DNA of 64,000 nucleotides from Sanguinoderma infundibulare (taxonomy: Eukaryota; Basidiomycota; Agaricomycetes; Polyporales; Polyporaceae): the NCBI GenBank assembly GCA_032821775.1, contig JAVLRN010000010.1:682001-746000 (forward strand). Direction: 5' to 3'. Both the position numbers and the translations under genes were made by a program. Numbering within the stretch: position 1 is the first letter of the stretch; each line of letters starts with the position of its first letter. The notes beneath the pieces are model-generated. The model saw only the letters and a list, made by a program, of their open reading frames with translations, was not told the origin of the DNA and did not search any database. Positions 47,069 through 55,893 of the stretch are shown in pieces.

Positions 47069-47472
47069 GCTTCTCAGTCCTGATCCGGTCTTTTGCATAT
47101 CCTTCTACTATACTGCGACAGCTTTCCGACAGAGCGGACGCTTGTAGCATATATACACTCGAGTCTTTTGATACCCTGACATTTGTATCGTATACATCGT
47201 TATCAGCTATTCATTGCACTATGACATTGTCTATGCGTTCCGATACCCGCCTCATACCCGGAGTCTGTTCAAGTGGAGTGGTGGGTATACGCGAGTGCGA
47301 CTAGTCAATGCGTGTGCGTTTCCGACTTCCGCAGAAAGTCAAGGAGAGATGAAAGGGACGTTCCAACGTCAGATCGTCAGGATCATTGCCTGTCCCCCTT
47401 TGTTGCGAACTTCCTCAAGAACCGATGAGCTGAGGGTTGAGGACCCGGGTCCAGGGACTGGTGTCAGATCTC
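47069..47472. other. Intergenic between transporter and SET gene
   Basis: Convergent 3' ends; AT-rich with several TATA-containing runs at 47140-47210. No gene seen. Confidence 0.45.
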
Positions 47473-48780
47473 CTAACCCTGGTCCTCCACCGTGGCAGCT
47501 GTAGAAGTCGACCGCACGTCCACAGGGCTTCCTACAAGCGTCCTAACTCTCAAACCCCACCAATCCGTCCGCTCCGGCGCAGCGACAACAGCGTCCCACC
47601 CCCGGTCCCCACCCGTGTATGCGCGGTTCAGCGCGGCCGCGAGCGCCGCCCACTTCCTCGCCCCCTCGCCGTCCTCGAGCGCACACGCGGCCTTGCACAG
47701 GCGGGCCGCGTAGCCCTCCCAAACGGGCTCGTAGTACAGGCGCTCCGCCTCGAACAGGTCCGCGTACATCTTGTCGACCTGGCGGATGTAGGCGTCTGGG
47801 ACCGACGGGGTGCGCGCCCACCGCTCGAGCGCGGCGTTCCGTGCGAGGAGGTCGGCGTCGGCGCGTGCGATGAGGCTGCGGCGCGTCTCGCTCTGGGCGA
47901 GGGCGGCGCCGGAGAGGGCGCATGCTGGGCAGGCGCAGGTGAAGGAGTAGGAGGAGAGGGCGTGCTGGCGCGCGGGGCGCGGGAGGGTGGGGTCGATGTA
48001 GGAGATGAAGACCTGCTCGCCGGCAGAGATGGGGAAGATGGCGCGGACGTCGAACGAGAATGTGTGGAGGTCGAAGTGGTAGGCTGCGTTGGGCGAACAG
48101 CTACAGGTGTTTCGGTGGGTGATGGGTCCCGCGGGGTGGGGCAGAGCTCACCTGTGGTTGACTCTGGAGATGTCTCGACATACGGCGGCGTACTGGTGCG
48201 TTGCGCCAGGGAGGGACCCCACGAACAACGCGTTCGTGTCTATGATCGCTTTGACGCGAGACGGGTCCTGCCGTCGAGAGTTCATGAGGGCGAAGAACGC
48301 TTCGCGGTTCTCCAAGGGCATCCTTTCAATCGCACAATCCAGCTCTGGATATTGCTGTCCGACGGGATGATTACTGTGGAAGGGGATCATCTGGGGATAC
48401 ACAATGAGCGGTCGCTCATGGAGGATCCGCTCGCCTCGCTCGTAGTTGGCAGTTGCGAACACTCCAAGGCCGCTGTTTCCTGCATGAGAGATGCGATACC
48501 GAGGTTGACGAGAACATGCTATCGACGAGATGTTTTCAGAGTGTAGAGCCAAGGCATTCTCGCGATGAAGGAGCGCGACCGCGGTGTCATGCTCTGTGCC
48601 AGGTTTCAGACTCTCTGGAATGATCACCGTGTCAAACTGCACCTCGTCTGGAGGAGGCAGAATGTTAGAGTTTGGTGGATCATTGTCGAGTACTACTCGC
48701 ACGTCTGGGATTGCGACTGATACTAGGTGAGCACACATGGAATATGTGTCCGGAAAGCGGGCCTGACCAAGATCGTGCAT
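47473..48780 (-). CDS. SET-domain protein (SMYD-like methyltransferase fold without MYND)
   Basis: Exons 48152-48780 and 47473-48100 total 1257 nt and give 418 aa. The first 80 residues are unassigned. The SET core begins YRISHAGNSGLGVFATANYE and runs through RGERILHERPLIVYP. The catalytic pseudoknot motif RVNHSCSPNAAYHFD is completed across the intron, followed by AGEQVFISYID. A post-SET-like CACPAC adds zinc-binding cysteines. The C-terminal part is helical and Ala-rich (LERWARTPSVPDAYIRQVDK, ALEDGEGARKWAALAAALNR), as in the C-terminal domain of SMYD proteins. No MYND zinc finger was seen between the SET halves. Such proteins are SAM-dependent protein lysine methyltransferases; the target is unknown. 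The start at 48780 is the first in-frame ATG. Confidence 0.85.
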
Positions 48781-49183
48781 ATGCGCTCTAGGACATGACT
48801 CTTCAGTTATGTCTAGAGAGTGCTGTTAGGCACTACGCACTACGCACAGATGGTTGGACGCTGGCGTCGAGGCTGCTCCAAGTCGCCGTCAACGTGCTGG
48901 TGGATGAAGAGGTTAGCCGCGGCGGGCATGGCATTATTTGGCGGTGTTTGTTTCGCGCTAACTGTGATGTAACGGCAACTTGAATCTTCGAGTGGTTTAC
49001 GGTCAACCTTGACACAAAATGGGTACTGTACCGTGTACGTGGTATGGCGATCTCTTTTATCCTTCTAATCATAAGTTGTACTCTCTGGACGCCACCAGGC
49101 CCATTTTAAACCCACGAATCCGATACTTCCAAGTTCCTGCTGCCAGTGCGCCGTGCCAGGTTAAAAAGCTGTCAATCAGATCA
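48781..49183. other. Intergenic
   Basis: Promoter side of the SET gene and the downstream flank of tRNA-Arg. No gene recognised. Confidence 0.4.
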
Positions 49184-49262
49184 TGACCACCGCAGGGGTC
49201 GAACCTGCAATCTCCTGATTACACTATCGTAGTCAGACGCGTTGCCATTACGCCAGGCGGCC
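49184..49262 (-). tRNA. tRNA-Arg(ACG) with a 7-nt intron
   Basis: Read on the minus strand, the cloverleaf is complete. Acceptor GGCCGCC pairs with GGTGGTC (two G-U), discriminator A. D stem GCGT/ACGC. Anticodon stem TCTGA/TCAGG. T arm GCAGG-TTCGACC-CCTGC. The sequence between the anticodon stems is 14 bases, CTACGATAGTGTAA; removing seven after position 37 gives the loop CTACGAA with anticodon ACG. Confidence 0.88.
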
Positions 49263-49389
49263 GATACACGCTCCACATTTCTAATTTATATAACGTGATC
49301 CGGGACCAAGCACCGTTCGGGCGCTTGAATTACCGTATTAGGATAGCTGCACGCAGTCTAATGATCAAGGACCACTGCTCTTTTTCTGT

Positions 49390-49481
49390 GGCCTGGTGGT
49401 CTAGTAGTATGATTCCTTCTTAGGGTCTGCAGTGCTGCGTTCATATGGAGGAGGTCCCGGGTTCAATTCCCGGCCAGGCCC
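49390..49481 (+). tRNA. tRNA-Pro(AGG) with a 20-nt intron
   Basis: Acceptor GGCCTGG pairs with CCAGGCC. The D arm contains GGTCTAGTAGTATG. Anticodon stem CCTTC/GGAGG, with bases TTAGGG before the intron, so the anticodon is AGG. The intron TCTGCAGTGCTGCGTTCATA sits after position 37. T arm CCGGG-TTCAATT-CCCGG. Lies 127 bases from tRNA-Arg on the opposite strand. Confidence 0.88.
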
Positions 49482-49988
49482 TCATCTTCTTTTTTGGAGG
49501 TGCAATCCATCCGGTCGGAGGCCCTTGCATTCTAGAACATTGCGTGGTTTTTTGCCCCCAAGGGCGAAACATGAGTCGCGATTATGATTGTGTTGCAATG
49601 TAAGGCAACGCAGCGTGCGCCTTCATGTAGCAGACACATAGACCGAATCTATGAGTCTATTTGGGGCTCGCACCAGCGTTCAAAGTTAAAAGGTCTCTGT
49701 CACCGTTAACATTGTGGGATGCTCTCGATCGGTTGAGGCATCTAATATAACCTTGGGATACTTCACCTCGACAGTGCTCTCGGAGCATGAATTCGGGGGA
49801 GTCTCAGGAACCAGGGGGCCGACATGCATTTTCTTGATTTCAGGAAGTTTCCAAGCTCGACCAGTGATGTCCACGGAACGGGGCACAAACCACCCAGGGC
49901 GGGCAAAGCCCTATGGCCTAAGGGTTCTTGCCAGGGACACTTGTGCCCCACTTTATGTAACGTGTCCTTCAAGTTCGGCCTCCACTTT
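49482..49988. other. Spacer between tRNA-Pro and the palindrome, with a structured 70-nt block
   Basis: A minus-strand frame at 49686-49886 (DITGRAWKLPEIKKMHVGPL) is protein-like but unidentified. At 49880-49949 a 9-bp perfect inverted repeat (GGGGCACAA / TTGTGCCCC) encloses GGCAA/TTGCC and CCCT/AGGG pairs, a nested stem-loop. Confidence 0.4.
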
Positions 49989-50600
49989 CACGCGAGGAAA
50001 ACCAATATTTCTTGTCCCTAAGAATAGGATGAAAAATGTTAATGAAAATGTCACGTTTTGCCGAACGTTATCCCCCGTATAGAACTCGAAGTTTAAGATT
50101 TCTCTGAATGTTCGCCCAAAGTTGATGTTTCGGGCCGCGTTCCGAGGCCAACAAAATGTGATGGAGAATGTCACATTCTATTGGCTGCACAACATTGCGG
50201 AGAACTTCGAGTTTTAATGAACATTCAAACTCAGATAGTATTTAAAGTTCTCCGCTGAAATGATCAATAAACTTGAAGTTTTTAGCAACATTTACGGAGT
50301 TTTATGAGAACTTCAAGTTTATTGACCATTTCAGCGGAGAACTTTAAATACTATCTGAGTTTGAATGTTCATTAAAACTCGAAGTTCTCCGCAATGTTGT
50401 GCAGCCAATAGAACGTGACATTCTCCATCACATTTTGTTGGCCTCGGAACGCGGCCCGAAACATCAACTTTGGGCGAACATTCAGAGAAATCTTAAACTT
50501 CGAGTTCTATACGGGGGATAACGTTCGGCAAAACGTGACATTTTCATTAACATTTTTCATCCTATTCTTAGGGACAAGAAATATTGGTTTTCCTCGCGTG
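49989..50600. mobile_element. 612-bp foldback-type palindrome
   Basis: Two 292-bp arms (49989-50280 and 50309-50600) are inverted copies of each other around a 28-bp spacer. By eye I see only two mismatches (A/G near 50175 against its partner near 50415, and A/G near 50262 against its partner near 50327). The outer ends are CACGCGAGGAAAACC and its complement. TTT directly flanks both sides (49986-49988 and 50601-50603), a possible 3-bp target-site duplication. The arms are clearly AT-richer than neighbouring genes. Each arm has an inner inverted repeat (GCGGAGAACTT / AAGTTCTCCGC). No transposase; the open frames in the arms mirror each other and are not genes. Best described as a non-autonomous foldback element or MITE. 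Confidence 0.8.
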
Positions 50601-51301
50601 TTTGTTCTTCTGAAAACGATACAGAGACGCGGACCACGACTTTCCCATGAATATCCTCTGAATCACACGAACCAGTGGGCTTTGGCCGCCATGACGGCAG
50701 GGTGTGAACGAGCGGTGTGGGTGTGGTGATGACGGTGTCCATAAATATGTGCCGTGCTGAGGTTGGCCAACGCGGTCGGAAGCTGGAGAAGAGACGCAAG
50801 GAGATGTGGGCATGGGAAACCCTACGTCAGTGCCCATTCAGTCACCGCGGCGTCTGCGGTCTGACAGCGGGGTTTGACAGCGGGGTTTGACAGAACAAGA
50901 TGAACAACGGAACACGTGATCGCGCAAGCATGGCGACCGCAACGCAGCGGTTGCGGTGTCTGGGTCTCAGTCTGCAGTCGCAGTCAACAGCAGCTAAACC
51001 GGCCATCGTCCAGGCCAGGGCTTCATCATTCCATCCTTATGGTTTACGTTTATGCTTGACATCCATCTCCTACGCCCTTGATCCCCTCTCCTCCCGTCCT
51101 CCGCACGCTCACGACTCAGGCTTGTCCGCCACACATAGGCTACACGCTCCTTCCACACCCCTCCCGCTCGTTTCAATCTCGTCGAGGCAGCTGTCCTTCT
51201 GTCCGGATTTGATACTCTGCACACACCACCTTGCATTCTCGTCAACTCACCGGCGTACCTCGTCCGTTTTTTCGAACTGAAGCTTGAAGCTCTTCCGCAC
51301 G
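50601..51301. other. Intergenic upstream of the wall-protein gene
   Basis: Reading minus into the palindrome, a frame at about 50610-50790 (GKVVVRVSVSF) is open but unidentified. A short direct repeat GACAGCGGGGTTTGACAG occurs at 50870-50893. C/T-rich leader from about 51050 to the ATG. Confidence 0.4.
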
Positions 51302-52402
51302 ATGATTACCAACGTTTTCTCCGTGCTGCTCTTGCAGAGCGTTTTCGCTTTGTTGGTGCAGGCTACCATCTACGTGCGTCTTCCCCTTGCTTTGAGCTTA
51401 TCCGGACAGTCGTGACCGACTCTAGTGCTGCAGATCACACAACCGCTCCCTGGGACAGTGTGCAATGGCGGAAAGAGTTGCACCGTAGAATGGGTTGATG
51501 ATGGTGTCGCCCCGCTACTTTCGGACATTGGTGCTTGCCATGTCGCGCTATATAATGGCAATGAGGTGCGTTCTTCACCGCTTTCACCTTACACACCCAA
51601 GGCTGAAGATTATCGGCCTTTGTCATCAGAAGCTCATCCAGGAGCTCAACCCCGTTGACGTCTCCGCGCAGCACGCGCTCGAGTTCACTCCCGACGCGAC
51701 GGCGGGCCCCAACTCGAATTTCTAGTGAGTCCTCAGTCCTTCCTACCCCATTGCCGTCGCAGAGCCTGATGGTTCGACAGCTACATCAACTTCACCTCGG
51801 TCAACCCCGTCGACGGCGCCACGTACTCCCAGTTCTCGACGATGTTCACCCTCAACTCCATGACGGGTTCGTTCAGCTCGATCGTCGCCAGCGACACCTC
51901 CCCCGTTCCCGTGCCCTCTTCTTTGACTTCCAGTTACACCAACCCAGTCACCTCCACTACGACCGTTAGCCCCAGCGTGTCGTCGCCTTCAGCCTCGGCC
52001 AGCGCGACCCCGTCTTCGTCCTCATCCTCATTCTCGTCGTCATCGAAATCCTCCGCCACCAAGTCATCGAGCTCTAGCTCTAGTAGGAGCAAGTCCGCTA
52101 GTTCCACCTCAAGCTCCAACTCTAGCTCTAGCCTCAGCTCAATTTCCTCTTCTTCGAGCTCGAGCAGTTCCAGTACATCATCCGGCTTCGTGACCTCGTC
52201 CACCAGCCCCGCGACGACCCTCACCGTCGCGGCATCCGCTGCTAGCTCCGTCAACTCAGCGACGACGGCACCTACTGCGCCCACCAGCACTTCCTCCACC
52301 ACTAGCGCGTCCGCGGCCTCTTCTGCCTTCCAGACCGCGGCCACAACTATGCCCGTCTTTCTATCCTCTCTCGTCGCTCTCGCTTTCGGACTGTTGATCT
52401 GA
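51302..52402 (+). CDS. GPI-anchored Ser/Thr-rich cell-wall protein with Kre9/Knh1-like N-terminal domain
   Basis: Exons 51302-51373, 51434-51565, 51630-51724 and 51781-52402 total 921 nt, giving 306 aa. Signal peptide MITNVFSVLLLQSVFALLVQ with cleavage near residue 21. The N-terminal beta-sandwich resembles the Kre9/Knh1 domain (ITQPLPGTVCNGGKSCTVEW, then VALYNGNE and FYYINFTSVNP). From about residue 125 a tract of some 150 residues is almost entirely Ser, Thr, Ala and Pro and is expected to be heavily O-mannosylated. The last 20 residues are hydrophobic (MPVFLSSLVALAFGLLI), a GPI-attachment signal with the cleavage site probably in the preceding Ala/Thr run. Yeast Kre9 acts in beta-1,6-glucan assembly; for this family a structural wall role is inferred. 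The Ser tract uses mixed TCN and AGC/AGT codons, so it is a purified protein repeat rather than a simple DNA repeat. Confidence 0.85.
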
Positions 52403-53407
52403 TTTGCTTTCGCCCCATTCCCGCGCTCTCCCATTCTTTGTGGGTTCGGTTTGGGGGGGTCGAAGGACCGAGCTAGGCAATATGATTGTAGAAAGCGCTA
52501 GGCTGTGAATACTCGTTAGCATGCTCCCCGCCCCACAGGCTTCCTGCTCGTTCGTTGTCGGTATCCCCTCGACCCGCCCGTGCGACCCCTCCCCCCAACT
52601 GTGACCCCCAATCGAACTCTTCAACCTTGTTGTTTCCTCTTGAACATGGAGTCCTGCTACCTTGCCAAAGGGTAGGCAAGAGGATGACGCGTCCCGAGGA
52701 GACCTTGGGCTTCATTCGAGTTCGCTTTTGTTTTTGTGTTCTAATTTGGGTCGAGCGATAGATTGTCATAGCGCTACCTCGTGTATTCTTATTACTACTC
52801 GTTCTCGCGACATCCCGCATACCACTATAGTCTGTCAGCCAATGTTGCTTCTTCGCGTGTGGTCGTTGGTATAATGACACATGATGTATTATAAATATTG
52901 GTGATTGAGACCTGTCATCGCATTAATGGGGTAGTGGTAACCTGGGTCGTTGCCATCGACCCGCCGGGGGTTCGATTCCCCCGTAATGCATGACAGGGGT
53001 TAGGTGTATCTCTTTTTCCTCGACTCAGCTGTTGAATCTGTTGAAAATAAACATCTGCAGGACCTGTAAATTGACTGACCAACTTCGCTCGCGGTTTGCG
53101 ACAGAGAGGAGCGGCTGCAAGGGGCGTACTCTCAAATCCGCATCGACGTCATGGGACGGTGGACGTTGAACGTCTCTTACGCTCCAGATTAAGCACTCAC
53201 CGCGGATCCCAGTTCTCCGGCCACTCTTGACGACGACGATCTTATTCCACTCTTATGCGTCGTGTGCTCATCGTCGCGAGAGTCGGTTTGCAAGCATCTG
53301 AATAAACAGACTGTTTCCGGCCCCCCCGTTCCCGCGTTACCTGGTCATTCTGGTCTGCTTACTCCTCGTTTACTCTGCTGACATATCCCGCTATCTCCGT
53401 GACGCAC
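52403..53407. other. Intergenic containing tRNA-Gly
   Basis: 3' flank of the wall-protein gene, then tRNA-Gly at 52920-52990 and the leader of the MoaB-fold gene. No other feature recognised. Confidence 0.4.
52920..52990 (+). tRNA. tRNA-Gly(GCC), acceptor stem extended by flanking inverted repeat
   Basis: Anticodon stem GGTCG/CGACC with loop TTGCCAT gives anticodon GCC. T arm GGGGG-TTCGATT-CCCCC. The D arm contains GTAGTGGTAA. Acceptor GCATTAA pairs with GTAATGC at six of seven positions (the seventh is A-G). Outside the gene CCTGTCAT (52911-52918) pairs perfectly with ATGACAGG (52990-52997). Confidence 0.8.
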
Positions 53408-55097
53408 ATGCATCGCGCAGTGACCTCCTCTTCCTTCCTCGTACTCTCTCCTCCTCGCCTTGGACCCAAGTCGCGGCCGGGAAGACTCGCACGACCGTCG
53501 GGACCCGCTAGTGGCGCCGTTTCGTTTCGAGCTCGAACTCTCCGAACCTCGACGGCACCTCTGCATCGACCGCTGATACCACGCCCACGGGATACCGGCC
53601 AACTGCGAGCAAGGATACGCACGATGTCGACAGCACCGCAGAACCTGCCAGCGGACCCGTCCGCGCCGCCCAAGCCCTCGGGGGAGCAGGAGCTGCCCAA
53701 GGTCAACTTTGAGCTCTCGCCCGTGCCAGAGAACCCGCTGGGCGAGGGTCGGTACATCAAGACAGCCGCTGCGCTGGTCATTGGGTGCGTCCAGTCCCAC
53801 CACAACTCTCTGTGCTGCTTCGGGGGTGGGCGAGGTCGATGGCACGCGACGGGTGAGTGGACGGAGAGCGGCGTTCCGCGTCGCTCTCACGGAAGTCCCA
53901 AGACGTGGACGGAATAGGGCAACGCGACGGAAGTGGAAGTGGACTTGGAGCCGGGAGTGGGATGCGACTGACGCGATCTGCACGCGTTTGCAGGGACGAG
54001 ATCCTGAACGGGAAGACCCTCGACCGGAACTCGAACTACTTTGCGCGGTTCTGCTTCGAGAACGGGATTGACCTGTGAGTCTGTCGGCGCTCGTGATCCT
54101 GTGCCGTGCCGGGTCTCTGAGCCAGCTGTATCCTATGTAGCAAGCGGATAGAGGTGATACCGGACGAGGAGGATGAGATGTGAGGACCGCTCAACTCATA
54201 CCGTGGCGCGAGATGGATGTGTGCGCTGAGCTTCCCCTCCAGAGTCGAAGCGGCGTGCCGTCTCGTGAAGGACTACGACTTCGTCATCACCACGGGCGGG
54301 ATCGGACCCACGCACGATGGTGAGTGACAACGGCCGCCTGGACATCGCGTTACCGCCACTCGTTGACGTGCGCTCCTTGCTTAGATATCACATACCAGTC
54401 CCTCGCGGCAGCGTTCAACCAGCCCCTCGAGCATCACCCGGAAACGCTGAGGAGGATGGGGGAGATGATAAAGCACCGCGCCGACATCGCGAACCAGACC
54501 GAGGAGCAGCGCGTCGCGCGCGAGCGCATGGCCCTCTTCCCCGCACGCGCGGAAGTCCTCTACATCGCGTCTGACATCTGGGTGGTAAGCCTCTCCGCCG
54601 CTCCCCAGTTAAACCCCGTATTGGGGTGTATTGACGAATGCGCGTATGCGGGCAGCCCGTCGTGCGGTTAGAGGGCAAGTTGTGTGTGTTCCCCGGGATC
54701 CCGAAGCTCTTCCAGCGGATGCTCGATGGGCTCGTGCGCTTCCTCCCGCTCCCCCCACCGCACGAGCGACCGTTCCGCCAGCAGGTCTTCACAAAGTATG
54801 TGATCGTGTAATTGCTTCTCCGGTGTTCCCCCTCATCATATTTCTCTTTCTCTTCCCTTGGCATCGTTTAGCCTCCCCGAGTCCTCCATTGCGCCATACC
54901 TCACCACGCTGCACGAGCGCGTCAAGAACGCCGGGGTGCGTGTCGGCTCGTACCCGCTCCTCGCCAAGGGCGTCTACGTGTCGCTCATCGGGCGCGACGA
55001 GGAGAAGATCAGGACGCTGGGCGAGGAGGTAGCAAGGGAGCTCCAGGGCCGGCTTGTGAGTGAGGAGGATGCGCGGAAGGAGAAGGCAGCGCTATGA
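53408..55097 (+). CDS. Molybdopterin-binding (MoaB/CinA-like) domain protein, possibly mitochondrial
   Basis: The ATG at 53408 opens about 70 Arg/Ser/Pro-rich residues without acids, like a mitochondrial presequence; ATG 53624 ([11 protein letters not shown]) is the alternative start of a cytosolic form. The MoaB/CinA fold follows over several short exons: [60 protein letters not shown] and [30 protein letters not shown] is the family's substrate-loop motif. Next come [20 protein letters not shown] and [20 protein letters not shown], then a helical end REKAAL-like at 55097. Human relatives form the N-terminal part of FAD synthase, where this domain acts as an FAD hydrolase; here no adenylyltransferase domain is attached. 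True molybdopterin binding is not implied. Exons are small, with introns near 53785-53995, 54075-54140, 54178-54240, 54320-54385, 54583-54655 and 54797-54870. Confidence 0.8.
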
Positions 55098-55893
55098 GCG
55101 GTGTGGGCGATGTCATGGTGAGTGGGTCGAACCGGAACGCAAGGGCGTATGTATTACATATGTAGATTTGGATGCCGGATTTTCGTCTGTATCTGCACGG
55201 TGAGTTTTTTCTCTTTGCTTTGCGGTTGAGATGGATCTTGCTGAAGTGATTACGTGCGTCCTCTAGCTACTTGCTTTGCGCTTTATGCTTTACGTGCGTG
55301 CGCTCTGTGGAAGGGACAAGTTCGTCGGGCGCGTCATGACGGGGGCTATGAACTTGCCCAGTGCTGCTTTTGCTAGTGTTTAACTTAAGTCGCGCTGCGG
55401 ATCCGAAAGCCCGCACGCTACTCCTTCGAAAGCGTTCCGACACGGTGGACAGGATGGGTACTGTCAACGAATGCCGACCAACCGGCATTTATGTCGATTC
55501 ACGTTTCCCGTTGCAATGAGAACTAGCTCTCAGGGTTTCCTAACCAGCAAACGCTCGAGCGGGATAGTCGGAATATCGGCAGGCGAACCAAACCGTTTGC
55601 AGGGGATGCGCCCGCCATCTGCTTGAAGGAAACTGGATCATTTTGTTTTCAACGACGTACGTGAAATTCAGGCGAGCCTCCTATAAGGATTGGGATATGC
55701 AAACAACACCCCAGGACGCTTTCGTCCTGCAGGTTGCCAATCGCAGTGCGGCATGAAAATCGGTAAGATGAACAATCTTTGTTTGCATCGCGTTCTGATT
55801 CATTCTTGAGTATACTCGGGGGGGTCGGGTTATAGGAAGTCCATATACTCGTGATACTCGTGATACTCGTAATAGTCATGGAACAACTTTTCC
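55098..55893. other. Intergenic, convergent 3' ends
   Basis: No gene seen. GATACTCGT is repeated three times in tandem near 55843-55871. Otherwise AT-rich flanking sequence. Confidence 0.45.

Noticed and set aside
49953..50729. Two identical 60-residue peptides read outward from the palindrome arms
   Set aside because: They are duplicates caused by the inverted repeat itself and match no protein family, so they are not annotated as genes.
51934..52434. A 166-residue acidic minus-strand frame over the wall protein
   Set aside because: Complement of the Ser/Thr tract of the GPI protein, hence the Leu/Glu repeats.
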